From the NCBI RefSeq assembly GCF_000298295.1, contig NZ_AMGM01000017.1, forward strand, positions 1-64,000: DNA of 64,000 nt, read 5' to 3'. The translations under genes were made by a program, and so were the position numbers. Positions 43,119 to 52,726 of the stretch are shown here, piece by piece. The DNA comes from Cecembia lonarensis LW9. GTDB lineage: Bacteria; Bacteroidota; Bacteroidia; Cytophagales; Cyclobacteriaceae. The notes under the pieces are model-generated. The model did not search any database. It was given only the letters and a program-made list of their open reading frames with translations, and had not been told where the DNA came from. Every line of letters starts with the position of its first letter. The first letter of the stretch is position 1.

Positions 43119-44333
43119 TTACCAATCTTCACTAGCCAATAAAAATACGTGCTTGGCTGCTAGAATCATGTTGGGAATAGAAGCCCATTCGTCCGGATAT
43201 CCTCTTTGTCCTCCCCTATCTCCACCTAATCCAATCGCAGAGACTCCTCCGGCAATGGCAATATTCATATTACTGCTGCCTGCATTTGATAAGGTAGGTT
43301 CAAAGCCTAAATATTGGCTAATGGCCTTGGCCCTTTTGACCAAAGGAGACTCCAAAGCACCTTCCAACTGTCCACCAGGAGTGACTTGAAAAGGTTCTAG
43401 GCTCAATTCAATATTGGTCTCCTGCCCTACTTCTTCCAAAACACCTAACACTTTTTGCTCCATCTCTGCCAAAGTTAGGTTATTCAGGCTCCTCATATCC
43501 AATGAAAACCAAGCCGATTCCGGTTTATGGTTAAATACCTTTCCGCTTTCTATCATGGCGATGTTGATCACTGTCCTGTCTTCCCTGTAGTCTAACTGGA
43601 ATATCCTATCAATTGCCTTGGCCATGGCCTGATTGACATTGGGAAGTCCGCCTCCCAAGGAATGGCCTCCCGGACCCTTAGCATGTACTTTGTACCAGTG
43701 GATGCCCATAGCACCATAACTTATTCTCCTGCCATCTCCTAAAATATCCACGAATCCTACCGCCTGATCTTTGTAAGTTTCAAAAACTGCATGCATCCCC
43801 TTCAACCCTGTTTCTTCCTGTGCAACAGCAGCAAAAACTAAGGTGTATTTGGGTACAATGCCTGATTGGACCATTGCTTCAGCTGCCAAAAGCATCGCTA
43901 CAGTAATGGAACTGGTGTTGGTTCCTGGACCTATGACCCTATTACCTTCCACATAAGGGAATTTACCACTTGCTTTCTGGTGTAATGCTACTGTTTCGAG
44001 GTCATCCAGTGTACTGATAAATACAAGTACGCTGTCACTTTTCCCGGGGATAACCCCTATCGCATTGGGCATATCATCTACCCTGACCTGTGATAAGCCA
44101 ATCTTCTTCATGATTTCAGCCACTTTCTTGGCTCTTTCCCATTCATTACCCGAAGGGCTGATAATTCCTCCGATTGATATCAGCATATCTGCTGCTTTTT
44201 CGGATTGTTCCTCGATTGATTTGATGAAATTGGCCTGCTGTTGGGACAATGGTATTCCCTGGCCTAAGCTGCTTATTATTAAACTTTGCCAATGGAAAAG
44301 ACATAGAAAGAGTAAAAAGGACTTTAATTTCAT
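43119..44333 (-). CDS. M20-fold peptidase homologue with missing metal ligands
   Basis: The product has 404 residues from the ATG at 44333 with a signal peptide. The fold is that of M20 peptidases: the Glu pair (AQEETG, E173/E174), the HSLGGG His (H224) and the ending GYPDEW are seen. Three metal-binding positions do not match: the H-x-D motif reads T108-L-D110, the bridging Asp position in GPGTNTSS is Asn139/Thr140, and the final His expected before the DEW is absent (RGYPDEW). The enzyme may be inactive or bind metal differently. It lies 99 bases after the SusD gene, beyond a terminator. An in-frame ATG at 44429 would add an unrelated leader. Confidence 0.7.
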   Translation of the reverse strand: MKLKSFLLFLCLFHWQSLIISSLGQGIPLSQQQANFIKSIEEQSEKAADMLISIGGIISPSGNEWERAKKVAEIMKKIGLSQVRVDDMPNAIGVIPGKSDSVLVFISTLDDLETVALHQKASGKFPYVEGNRVIGPGTNTSSITVAMLLAAEAMVQSGIVPKYTLVFAAVAQEETGLKGMHAVFETYKDQAVGFVDILGDGRRISYGAMGIHWYKVHAKGPGGHSLGGGLPNVNQAMAKAIDRIFQLDYREDRTVINIAMIESGKVFNHKPESAWFSLDMRSLNNLTLAEMEQKVLGVLEEVGQETNIELSLEPFQVTPGGQLEGALESPLVKRAKAISQYLGFEPTLSNAGSSNMNIAIAGGVSAIGLGGDRGGQRGYPDEWASIPNMILAAKHVFLLASEDW

Positions 44334-44380
44334 TAGATAATTATCGATTATAGATGGGTTCAGGTCGAATAAGAAAATTA

Positions 44381-44411
44381 AAAAAGCTGCCGGAAATACC
44401 GACAGCTTTTT
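44381..44411 (-). terminator. Intrinsic terminator after susD
   Basis: AAAAAGCTG...CGG (44381-44393) pairs with CCG...CAGCTTTTT (44399-44411), with one mismatch and a 5-base loop. On the minus strand it ends in a T-run. It lies 21 bases beyond the SusD stop. Confidence 0.75.
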
Positions 44412-44432
44412 ATTATTTCTATCATTCAAAGA

Positions 44433-45815
44433 TTAATTACCTACATAATTATCCCAATTCACCTCTGATTGAGGATGTGGGAATTGGGTAAATACCGTTC
44501 CTCCATCAAAAGACACATCAATCTCAGAAAGTTTTTCATATCTCCTGGCATCTATCCATCTATGACCCCATGGCTCCAACCACAAGGAGTACCTCCTTTG
44601 ATACAAAATTTCATCAATTAAGGCAGCTTGGCTGGTTCCACCGGTATAATCACCAATTCCTGCGGCATTCCTGATAATATTGATAGCCTCCACCGCTTGG
44701 GCTGTTTGGCCCAAATTGGCATGCGCTTCTGCCTTCAAAAGAATCAATTCTTCGTTTTTAATAAAAGGTATAAAGGCTGTATTGACCGGCCATCTACTGT
44801 CTTGGTGTGTGCCTACCAATGGTCCAACGTCCGTAGTGACAGTAACAGGAGCTACAGTTCTTTCAAAGAACTTGTTTGCTACCCTAAGATCCCCTGGGGT
44901 GGCATCCCTTAACACGGAAGGATGTACCACAATCATGGTAGTCACCAATGCATTTGGCACATAAAACAAAGGGTTAAACGCATCTGGCGGCGCACCATAG
45001 GGATGGGCAGGACCAGCATTTAGGTCGCCTGAAAGATTCATGAAAGAACCTTCCAAAGCGGAGAGCACTCCTGTCCAATCTTTTCTGTATGCATTCAACC
45101 TGGCAGCAACGGCCCGATTTACCTGTCTTAAAGCCGCATTGGTATTGAAACCATTAAACCCTGGAGTAAGTCTTAATGGGAAATTACCTCCACCTGCCGC
45201 AACCAAATCTTGGTCTCCTTCATCAAGGACCGTTTTAATAAAGTCAAGTGCTTGTTCATAAGGAACAAACGGACCAGGGTTTAAGGGATCAGATACGTCA
45301 ATTCTAATTCCGTTTTGATAGACAAAATTGGCTGGAATCATGAATTGGTATCCTTTGATGGTTTTAGCAAAACCTGAAATGGCACTTCTATCTGTCTGAG
45401 ATAAAGTAGCAGCATTTTCGGCTGCAGAAATCAAGACATCTGCTTGATTAATGGCCTGGTAAGGAGAAGCATAGGAGCCACCACCTGTCACACCAAAACC
45501 AAAATAAGCCCGATCTGGAGTCCTTCCACCCTGACCCAACCAATCCGTTTGGAATCGGGGATCAGAAGCGTTCAAGTACCATGCCTCTCTTCCAAAAGCA
45601 CCCCAAGCAGCAGTTACATTAAATACATATGCCCTGTGACGTGCTTCCAACCCTGTGATAAGAAATTGAATTTGTTCCCTAGAAGCATTGTTACTGATGC
45701 TCTCAACCGAGGGGTTATTAGGATCAATTATTTCATCTAATTGTAGTGGATTACAAGCGAACAAACTTATTGCTGCCAAAGCCACTGTTCCTAAATATTT
45801 TTGTATTGTTTTCAT
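44433..45815 (-). CDS. RagB/SusD family nutrient-binding lipoprotein
   Basis: The product has 460 residues. A lipobox (LAAISLFACNP) sets the lipid-modified Cys at residue 21. It is the surface lid of a TonB-dependent importer. The body is helical with TPR-like segments and the SusD C-terminal block: NEELILLKAEAHANLG, AVEAINIIRNAAGI, EILYQRRYSLWLEPWGHRWIDARRYEKL. It follows the SusC gene by 18 bases as usual. The ligand cannot be told from sequence. The nearby M20 proteins suggest peptides rather than glycans. Confidence 0.93.
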   Translation of the reverse strand: MKTIQKYLGTVALAAISLFACNPLQLDEIIDPNNPSVESISNNASREQIQFLITGLEARHRAYVFNVTAAWGAFGREAWYLNASDPRFQTDWLGQGGRTPDRAYFGFGVTGGGSYASPYQAINQADVLISAAENAATLSQTDRSAISGFAKTIKGYQFMIPANFVYQNGIRIDVSDPLNPGPFVPYEQALDFIKTVLDEGDQDLVAAGGGNFPLRLTPGFNGFNTNAALRQVNRAVAARLNAYRKDWTGVLSALEGSFMNLSGDLNAGPAHPYGAPPDAFNPLFYVPNALVTTMIVVHPSVLRDATPGDLRVANKFFERTVAPVTVTTDVGPLVGTHQDSRWPVNTAFIPFIKNEELILLKAEAHANLGQTAQAVEAINIIRNAAGIGDYTGGTSQAALIDEILYQRRYSLWLEPWGHRWIDARRYEKLSEIDVSFDGGTVFTQFPHPQSEVNWDNYVGN

Positions 45816-45833
45816 AATGATCAGCTTTGGATT

Positions 45834-48815
45834 TTAGAAATCAATGGTTATGTGGAAAAATACCCTTCTTGGAGTAGGATAAGGCGTAATGTCCACGTTA
45901 TTGGCTACAGACTGAGCTCCGAATGTTGAAGTCTCAGGGTCATAACCTTGATAATTGGTAAACAAGAAGGCATTGTTCATAGAAGCCCCTAAGCGGATAT
46001 TTTCCACACTGTTACCGAAAGTTTGGATGACCGTATTTTTGGGAATGCTATAGTACAATCCAATTTCACGGATTTTTAGGAAGGTAGCATCCTGAACCCA
46101 TCTGCCTGCATTGTTAAATGGAGCCGGTGGTCTTTGTCTGCCGTTTGGAATGCCATCACCATCATCATCATCAAACCAACCGTTTGTAGTTCCACCAGCA
46201 TCAGTCAAGAAGGAAGTAAGGTTGATATTATCCCCACCTTTTCTATATTCCATTAAGAAGGAAAATTCCAAGTTCTTAGCAATGGTAAAATTATTGATCA
46301 TCGACATATTGAACTTGGGCTGTGAATTTCCCCAAATGGTGAATCCACCAGGGTTATTAGGATCAGCTGGAGTACCAACAATGGTGGTTGGCGCTATTCC
46401 TTCTGCAAAAAGGAATGTTCCCAAGGCAGCTCCAAACCCTCCTGACACATAGGTGGGAATACCAAGTCTTCTCATATTCAATCGGTTTTGCCAATACATA
46501 ACTCTGGTATTCCATCTTAAATTTGGCTTATCTACTACAGTTCCGAATAAAGCAAGTTCAATTCCCTTGTTCTCTAACTCCGCCTCATTACTTGGTGTAA
46601 TATTCACCCCGGTAGAAGGCGCTAAATTAAGGTTCTGAATGTTGTTTTGCGTATTCTTGATATAATAAGTAGCTTCTAAACCTAGTCTGTTGTTAAAGAA
46701 ACCTGCATCTATACCAAACTCCAGTTCTGTGGCTGTCTCAGGCAAAATTTGGGTGTTCCCAATTTGGGTAGAAACTACTGATCCTAAAAGACCTCCAATA
46801 TTGGTACCTCCAAGGGGCGTAAAAGTTGCCCCGAAAGCTACCGGCCCTGCAGTTTCACCATAAGCTATTCTTGGTTTTAAGGCAGAGAAAGTAGTTTTGG
46901 AGCCCCAAAAATCAAAATTAGCCAAATTGAAGGCAACAGAAGCCCTCGGGAAAGCATAAAATTGGTTTGGATCACCGTTCAAGGTAGATTTATCCCAACG
47001 CACTCCTACAGTACCTATAATTTTATCTTCAAAATTTGCTTCCTGCTGTAAGAAAATTCCTGCTTCTTGAACCTCAGAGAAGAATTGTTGATTGATCTCC
47101 TGAACTGTAGCCTGTTGTAAATTAAGTTGCCCAGGAGCCAATCCACTACCTCTTGTAAATAAGCCATCATTATTAAAATCCAATCTTACCAAACCCACCT
47201 GGGAGTTCATGTTGACACGACCTAAGTTCCAATTGTAAACCATTACAGCTTGTAAATTGGTATTGAAGCTTTCCTGTTTGCCCCAAAGCACATCACCTGG
47301 GTTGGCCTGCCCTCTTTGAAATTGCAAGAACTCAGGAAGATATACCAAAGAAGTATTCTGCAAGAAGTCCATGCCACCTGCTAATTGGAACCTTAAGAAG
47401 CTATTGGCAGATTTGTAGATATCTGCATCCAAGGTAAAGGCCTGGATAAATCTATTGACCACAGAATTGTTAATGCCATGATCTGTAACCGCTACCGGAT
47501 TTTCTGAAAAATAAGGGTTTATGGGGTATGTACCATCCGCATTTCTCCTCAAATCATAGTAATTGGGAACATAAGCGATGTTATAACCAATACTGGCTCC
47601 AGTTCTATTTTGATTACCTGTGAACCCCCTGTCCGTATTGCTTCGGATGTAATTGGAAGAAACGCCTAACCTTATAAAATCAGAAATTTTATGGTCTACG
47701 TTGGCCCTAACTGAGTATCTTTCAAAGCCAGTGTTTCTTACAGTACCATCTTCTGAAACTATATTACCACTGATAAAGAACTTGGTTCTGTCATTACCAC
47801 CATTAACTGTTACCCTGGTATTGGAAAGTGTAGCTGTATTGTTGTAGAAATAATCTTCATAATCCACAAAAGTATTGGTCGCAACAGCTTGGCGGTACCT
47901 TTCCAACTCAATTGGCCTTCTGGCTTCAGGGAAGAAGAAATTGATTTTTTCTTCACTCCAGTCATCCACGCCCAACAACCTCAAAGGGGTAGCAAACCCA
48001 ATGTCTTGAGAAATTGAAACCTGTGTTTTACCAGCAGAACCCCTTTTAGTTGTGATGATGATTACACCGGCATTGGCGCGAGTACCATAAATCGCTGCGG
48101 CCGAAGGGCCTTTCAAAACTTCAATGGATTCAATATCATTTGGATTCAAGTCTGCCAAACGGTTGGCTCCATCATCCTGATTGGATCCACCAGCTCCGGT
48201 TACAGAAGCCCTTCCTGTTCTCTGAAAGCTATTGTTGATGTAGACGCCATCCACGATAATCAGAGGCTGAGAAGCTCCTGTCAAACTTGAAATCCCCCTC
48301 AACTGAATAGACACACCACCTCCCGGTGCACCCGAGTTCATTCTGATGTTGGCACCTGCAATCTTTCCGTACAAGGCACCATCTGTTGTCTGAATATTGG
48401 TAGTTCCCACCAGTTCCTGTGCCGATACGGAAGAAACTGCATTGGCAAGGTTACTCCGCTTTACGGTAGAAGCAAGACCTGTAATCACAACTTCTTCCAA
48501 GTTGGTGGCGTCTTCTCTCAATCTCACCTGCACGGAGGTAAGACTCGGAGAAACATTGACGTTTTGACTGATATACCCTAAAGAGGACACCACCAAAACG
48601 GCATCTTGATTTCCTGGAACTGTGATACTGAACCTACCATCAAGGTCTGCCACGACTCCCGTGGTGGTGTTTCGTACAAGAATGGTAGCCCCAATCAAAG
48701 GTTCACCAGTCCGTTCATCTGTCACAGTACCCGACACGGTGTACTGCGCCCAGCTCCATCCCACACTTAAGAGAAGGAGCAAAAGGGTAGTGCTAAATCT
48801 GTAAAATTTTTTCAT
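45834..48815 (-). CDS. SusC/RagA family TonB-linked outer-membrane importer
   Basis: The product has 993 residues: signal peptide (1-23, cleavage after SWA), a carboxypeptidase-like regulatory domain (YTVSGTVTDERTGEPLIGATIL, to about 105), a plug with the SusC motif IVDGVYINNS and the GPSAAAIYGTRANAGVIIITTK block, and a 22-strand-type barrel to the terminal aromatic residue (FFHITIDF). It pairs with the SusD lipoprotein downstream. Together they form an energy-dependent importer for oligomers too large for porins. No TonB, regulator or glycoside hydrolase gene lies beside it. Confidence 0.95.
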   Translation of the reverse strand: MKKFYRFSTTLLLLLLSVGWSWAQYTVSGTVTDERTGEPLIGATILVRNTTTGVVADLDGRFSITVPGNQDAVLVVSSLGYISQNVNVSPSLTSVQVRLREDATNLEEVVITGLASTVKRSNLANAVSSVSAQELVGTTNIQTTDGALYGKIAGANIRMNSGAPGGGVSIQLRGISSLTGASQPLIIVDGVYINNSFQRTGRASVTGAGGSNQDDGANRLADLNPNDIESIEVLKGPSAAAIYGTRANAGVIIITTKRGSAGKTQVSISQDIGFATPLRLLGVDDWSEEKINFFFPEARRPIELERYRQAVATNTFVDYEDYFYNNTATLSNTRVTVNGGNDRTKFFISGNIVSEDGTVRNTGFERYSVRANVDHKISDFIRLGVSSNYIRSNTDRGFTGNQNRTGASIGYNIAYVPNYYDLRRNADGTYPINPYFSENPVAVTDHGINNSVVNRFIQAFTLDADIYKSANSFLRFQLAGGMDFLQNTSLVYLPEFLQFQRGQANPGDVLWGKQESFNTNLQAVMVYNWNLGRVNMNSQVGLVRLDFNNDGLFTRGSGLAPGQLNLQQATVQEINQQFFSEVQEAGIFLQQEANFEDKIIGTVGVRWDKSTLNGDPNQFYAFPRASVAFNLANFDFWGSKTTFSALKPRIAYGETAGPVAFGATFTPLGGTNIGGLLGSVVSTQIGNTQILPETATELEFGIDAGFFNNRLGLEATYYIKNTQNNIQNLNLAPSTGVNITPSNEAELENKGIELALFGTVVDKPNLRWNTRVMYWQNRLNMRRLGIPTYVSGGFGAALGTFLFAEGIAPTTIVGTPADPNNPGGFTIWGNSQPKFNMSMINNFTIAKNLEFSFLMEYRKGGDNINLTSFLTDAGGTTNGWFDDDDGDGIPNGRQRPPAPFNNAGRWVQDATFLKIREIGLYYSIPKNTVIQTFGNSVENIRLGASMNNAFLFTNYQGYDPETSTFGAQSVANNVDITPYPTPRRVFFHITIDF

Positions 48816-49024
48816 AGAAATTATTTAAATATGAGGTAAAAACCATGTATCTAATTTACTCAATTAACTTTCATATTTAATCGTTAAAATCCATGAATGG
48901 CAAAATATATTTTAACCTATGTTTACCTAAAAAGAAAATAACAAACTAAAAATTCATTTGACAGGTATAAAGTTTCAAGAAGAAACACAAAATAGACAAA
49001 ACTGGAATAAATCGAAATGAAATG

Positions 49025-49053
49025 AAAATAGGACGTTTGAAACGTCCTATTTT
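49025..49053 (-). terminator. Perfect palindromic terminator after the M20 peptidase gene
   Basis: AAAATAGGACGTTT (49025-49038) and AAACGTCCTATTTT (49040-49053) are perfect complements about one base. It lies 22 bases after the stop at 49076 on the minus strand and separates the peptidase from SusC. Confidence 0.75.
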
Positions 49054-49075
49054 GATAAACGGAAACTATTAAACC

Positions 49076-50602
49076 TTATAAGGGTTCCGTTAAAATGGAA
49101 AGCGCTGTCTTGATACCTTCTTTATAATTTCCCAACCTGATATTTTCATTTGGTCCGTGTTGGTTGTTATCAGAATTGACCGTAACTACCGTCACGGCCG
49201 GGACTTGAAGCGCATCAACAAAAGGAGCGATAGGCAAGGAACCTCCACTGATTCTCTTTCGAATAGGCTCTTTACCAAATGCCCTCACCATGGCCTTGTT
49301 TAACCAAATACCAGGCTCTGAATCAAAAGGAGTCCTAAATGCCTGGTACGAAATACTACCCTCCCATTTCAATAGTTTAGGATATCGCTCCCTTTCTTCA
49401 TCAGTAGGTCCCCTACCATCAATGATATGATAACCCTGATCTTCTATATGTTTTCTAATTAAGGAAAAAAGACGCTCCGGATCACTTTCAGGTACCAGCC
49501 TAATATCAATTTCTGCGGTAGCATCTGCAGGAACGATGGTTCTTACCTCATCACCTACCCACCCTGAGGACATTCCCCTTATATTTAAGGAGGGATATTG
49601 TAAGGACTCCTGATATGAATTTCCTACTTTATCCATATTACCAATACCTATTTTCTTCCGGATTTCAACTTCGTCGTCAGGAACTTGGGCTAAAATTTCC
49701 TTCTCCTTATCTGTCAGAACTATACCGTCATAGTAACCAGGTATTATTACCCTACCGGCATCATCCTTCATGGAAGCCAAAAGCTGTGAAAGTCTAAAAG
49801 CTGGATTAGGCGCATAATTCCCATAATGGCCTGAATGTTGAGCAGCCCTAGGTCCAAATACGGTTAGCGTAATCTGTGAAATACCCCTTGCCCCAAAACT
49901 CAATGTAGGCTCATTACTCAAATGCCTTGGACCATCCATGATCAACATCATATCTGCCGCCAAGGTCTCTTTGTGACGGACAACGGCTTCAGGAAGGTGT
50001 GGCGAACCTATCTCCTCTTCAAAATCCAAAATGATTTTCACATTATAATTCGGCATCAACTTCTGTTCTACCATGGCATCCCAAGCGGTGAGAAACATGG
50101 CAAAAGGACCTTTGTCATCAGAAGAGGACCGGGCAAATATCCTCCATTCAGGGTCATAAGCTGTCTTCAAAGTTTCCATGGGAATAACCTCCCATTTTCC
50201 TGAACTGTCTTGACGTTTCAATACAGGCTGATATGGATCGGGTTGATCCCAGCGCTTCCTATCCACAGGCTGACCATCAATATGGAAATAAAACAACACG
50301 GTTTTTTTGGCTTTAGGTACTGTCATCTCTGCGAATAAAAGCGGAAAACCTGCAGTCTCTAATCTACTAACCTGCCAATTTCTGGCAGAAAGATTAGCTT
50401 CACACCACTCGATATTGGGAATAAGCTGTTCAGGGTCATTTGAATCATTTGGAATGGACACCAAATCATTGATTATTTCAATGCCTCTTAAAAAGTGGCT
50501 TTCTGTTACCGCGTCTAAATCTATCCCATCTTTCTTCTGTCCTAACACCTGCACAAAAGAAAACAAAAGGCAAAGCCCCGTAAGAATGATATATTGTTTC
50601 AT
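49076..50602 (-). CDS. Secreted M20 family metallopeptidase (dipeptidase/carboxypeptidase type)
   Basis: The product has 508 residues with a signal peptide (1-21, VLGQ). All expected metal ligands are visible: FYFHIDGQP (H-x-D), RSSSDDKGPF (bridging Asp), DFEEEIGS (Glu pair), MDGPR (Asp) and NQHGPNENIRLG (final His). HSGHYGN is the dimer-domain His. It should release amino acids from peptides in the periplasm or at the surface. It is transcribed just before SusC, with a terminator between, and contrasts with the ligand-depleted M20 homologue on the other side of SusCD. Confidence 0.9.
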   Translation of the reverse strand: MKQYIILTGLCLLFSFVQVLGQKKDGIDLDAVTESHFLRGIEIINDLVSIPNDSNDPEQLIPNIEWCEANLSARNWQVSRLETAGFPLLFAEMTVPKAKKTVLFYFHIDGQPVDRKRWDQPDPYQPVLKRQDSSGKWEVIPMETLKTAYDPEWRIFARSSSDDKGPFAMFLTAWDAMVEQKLMPNYNVKIILDFEEEIGSPHLPEAVVRHKETLAADMMLIMDGPRHLSNEPTLSFGARGISQITLTVFGPRAAQHSGHYGNYAPNPAFRLSQLLASMKDDAGRVIIPGYYDGIVLTDKEKEILAQVPDDEVEIRKKIGIGNMDKVGNSYQESLQYPSLNIRGMSSGWVGDEVRTIVPADATAEIDIRLVPESDPERLFSLIRKHIEDQGYHIIDGRGPTDEERERYPKLLKWEGSISYQAFRTPFDSEPGIWLNKAMVRAFGKEPIRKRISGGSLPIAPFVDALQVPAVTVVTVNSDNNQHGPNENIRLGNYKEGIKTALSILTEPL

Positions 50603-50928
50603 GATAATTTATTTTTGAAGTAGAAATTTAAAGCAAACAAGCTTGGAATAAAAACCAATATGATAGACGGTAAAAAATCAGGGTTTTCCTAAGCTTAAAT
50701 TCAGGCTTATAATATACTAGGTAATCGAGCTTATCATGTAATAAATGCTTCAGGGGAAAACTGTCCACTAAAATTATATGATGATGAAAATGAGAGGCAT
50801 TTAACAAGTAAAGCACAGGGATAAAAAATAAAAACTAAAAACCCTGTACAATGATTTAATTATTCAGAAAAAATTGTTTGAAAAGTCGCTTAATCACCCA
50901 TATCAAAGGTAAGATGCTTTTCATTTAC

Positions 50929-50956
50929 AAAAAATACCCTGTACAGGGTATTTTTT
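50929..50956. terminator. Perfect 28-base palindrome, bidirectional terminator or operator
   Basis: AAAAAATACCCTGT joins its exact complement ACAGGGTATTTTTT with no loop. A6 and T6 tracts at the ends suit a bidirectional terminator. The core CCCTGTACAGGG, with another ACCCTGTACA 95 bases away, could instead be an operator. Confidence 0.5.
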
Positions 50957-51035
50957 ACTATTAAAAAATTATTTTTTCGAAATAAATTTAACAATACCTT
51001 TATTTATTGTACTTTTTAAAGATTTTTAAAAAGAA

Positions 51036-51059
51036 AAATCCCATGATTTACACCATGGG
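51036..51059 (-). terminator. Intrinsic terminator of the aromatic operon tail
   Basis: ATCCCATG (51036-51043... minus-strand right arm) pairs with CATGGGAT (51052-51059), and the minus strand continues with TTTTTC. It lies 21 bases after the stop of the SIMPL gene. Confidence 0.7.
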
Positions 51060-51080
51060 ATCCTCAAGGTCTTCCTCCTT

Positions 51081-51785
51081 CTATCGATCAAAGGTAAAAG
51101 TGACCACTACCTTATCATTAAGTTTTCTTTCCTCAGGCCTGAATATAGGCTCTTCCCTAGGTGCCATATCACTTGCCATACTTACCCTTGCCTCTCTCAT
51201 GATTGGATAAAAGGTATTACTAGGGGAAGTATAGACCACTTTTTGCACCTGAATATCCTGTACGCCTATACTTTTGGCTATGATGTGTGCCTTTTTAATG
51301 GCATCCTCAATAGCAAGTTCGAGTAACTGTTGTTGTGTTTGCTTAGTCAAAAGGTCAGATACCTGCAAACTGAGGTTAAAGCTTGGGTTCCCGGTTTGAT
51401 GAATGGTCTCAGTTACTTTGATAAGATCCATTCCAACATCAGAAACCTTCACCCTGACACTTTGAGTAGCTACATAACCGCTGTCCCTAGAGGCACCCCT
51501 GGAATATATCCTGTTGACATTTACATAATAGTTGTCTACAAAAAACTGATAAGTTTTAACACCTGATTTCTTAAGTGCATCTTCAATCGCCTTTGTTTTT
51601 TTATTCAAACGATCTGTTGCTTCAGCCACTGTCATTGCTTTTTCCGATAGGGAAACTTGAATCAACGCCTCATCCGGCATTACGCTTACCTCACTTATCC
51701 CCTCCACTTCTATTAATGGTATTTGCTGTGCGCTTACGGCCATAAATACTAGCGAGAACAATAGCACTAAGATGGTATTTTTCAT
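51081..51785 (-). CDS. SIMPL (DUF541) domain protein, secreted
   Basis: The product has 234 residues from the ATG at 51785 with a signal peptide (1-19, AVSAQ). The DUF541 pattern is clear: IEVEGISEVSVMPDEALIQVSLSEKA at the start, an internal helix with LNKKTKAIEDALKKSGV, the QSVRVKVSDV strand and the ending VVVTFTFDR. These proteins form oligomeric rings in the periplasm or outer membrane of other bacteria, with no clear enzymatic role. It follows tyrA by 66 bases and may be read through from the aromatic operon. A terminator follows. Confidence 0.85.
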   Translation of the reverse strand: MKNTILVLLFSLVFMAVSAQQIPLIEVEGISEVSVMPDEALIQVSLSEKAMTVAEATDRLNKKTKAIEDALKKSGVKTYQFFVDNYYVNVNRIYSRGASRDSGYVATQSVRVKVSDVGMDLIKVTETIHQTGNPSFNLSLQVSDLLTKQTQQQLLELAIEDAIKKAHIIAKSIGVQDIQVQKVVYTSPSNTFYPIMREARVSMASDMAPREEPIFRPEERKLNDKVVVTFTFDR

Positions 51786-51851
51786 ATTTTTTCCATTTCG
51801 ATTAAAGAACACCTTTATCAAATAACAAGCCATTTTTTCAATGAAATGGGA

Positions 51852-52697
51852 TCAGGAAAGGTCCAGGATATCTCTTATTTTATTGATTTTCTCCATTTCA
51901 TGAAATAGACCTTCAAAATCATCTGCAATAATCTTATCTCTAAATTTAGATAAATTGGCAATGTACATACTTAAACCTTCCAATATATTTTTTTTGTTTT
52001 CCAACATGATTGGAGCCCACATGGCTGGAGAACTTTTGGCAAGACGTACAGTAGAAGCAAACCCACTACCTGCCATATCAAAAACATTTTTGTCATCTTC
52101 CATTTTATCAAGAACGGTCTTGCCTAGCATAAAAGAGGAAATATGCGACAAATGGGAAACAAATGCCAATTGCGCGTCATGCTCTTCCGGATCCATAAAA
52201 CGCAGCTTCATATTTAAAGCTTCCAAAACCTCATAGGCTTTTCCTTTGAGATGAATATCTGTCTTTTCCATTTCACAGATGATGAAAACTTTTCGATCCA
52301 AAAGATCAGCCTTGGCTGCTTTTGGACCTGAATACTCTGTACCGGCAATGGGGTGGCCCGCAAGATACTGTGCCCGCTTAGGATGTGCTGCAACTGCCTC
52401 ACAGAGCTTGGATTTAGTTGATCCAAAATCTACTACCAAGGTATTATCATTGATTTCATTTAAGGTGTTTTCCAATAAACCCGGTAATGTATCTGCTGGT
52501 GTGGCCAAAACAATGACATCCGTGTCCAGATCGGCTTTTTCCCTGGCTTCATCCACCAACCCTAAGGTGATCGCATCACTCAGGTTTTTTGGATTGGCAT
52601 CATAGCCTGTAAAAATCAATTCTGGTTTTGCCTTTTTCAATGCCAGTGCAAAAGAGCCGCCTAAAAGGCCTAAACCCACAATGTGTATCTTTTTCAT
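51852..52697 (-). CDS. tyrA: Prephenate dehydrogenase
   Basis: The product has 281 residues and oxidises prephenate to 4-hydroxyphenylpyruvate with NAD(P), the tyrosine branch. The Rossmann loop is VGLGLLGGSFALAL, followed by YDANPKN (acidic residue at the end of strand 2, favouring NAD). AGHPIAGTEYSGP is the conserved substrate loop, and a helical C-terminal domain follows. No ACT domain is attached. It is 29 bases after the aminotransferase gene and belongs to the Phe/Tyr operon controlled by the attenuator at 58546-58689. Confidence 0.92.
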   Translation of the reverse strand: MKKIHIVGLGLLGGSFALALKKAKPELIFTGYDANPKNLSDAITLGLVDEAREKADLDTDVIVLATPADTLPGLLENTLNEINDNTLVVDFGSTKSKLCEAVAAHPKRAQYLAGHPIAGTEYSGPKAAKADLLDRKVFIICEMEKTDIHLKGKAYEVLEALNMKLRFMDPEEHDAQLAFVSHLSHISSFMLGKTVLDKMEDDKNVFDMAGSGFASTVRLAKSSPAMWAPIMLENKKNILEGLSMYIANLSKFRDKIIADDFEGLFHEMEKINKIRDILDLS

Positions 52698-52726
52698 ATT
52701 GATCGGTATGGTATATATTTAAATTT

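Larger units (their letters stand above)
50603..51080. other. Gene-free spacer between the peptidase and SIMPL genes, with palindromes
   Basis: About 480 bases with no supported gene; the only longer frame (50628-50816) lacks any coding signal. It holds a perfect 28-base palindrome (50929-50956) and the terminator at 51036-51059. ACCCTGTACA occurs twice, at 50841-50850 and 50936-50945. Confidence 0.6.

Noticed and set aside
50628-50816. A 62-residue minus-strand frame in the spacer
   Set aside because: AT-rich, no start context and no family resemblance, in a region that otherwise looks non-coding.
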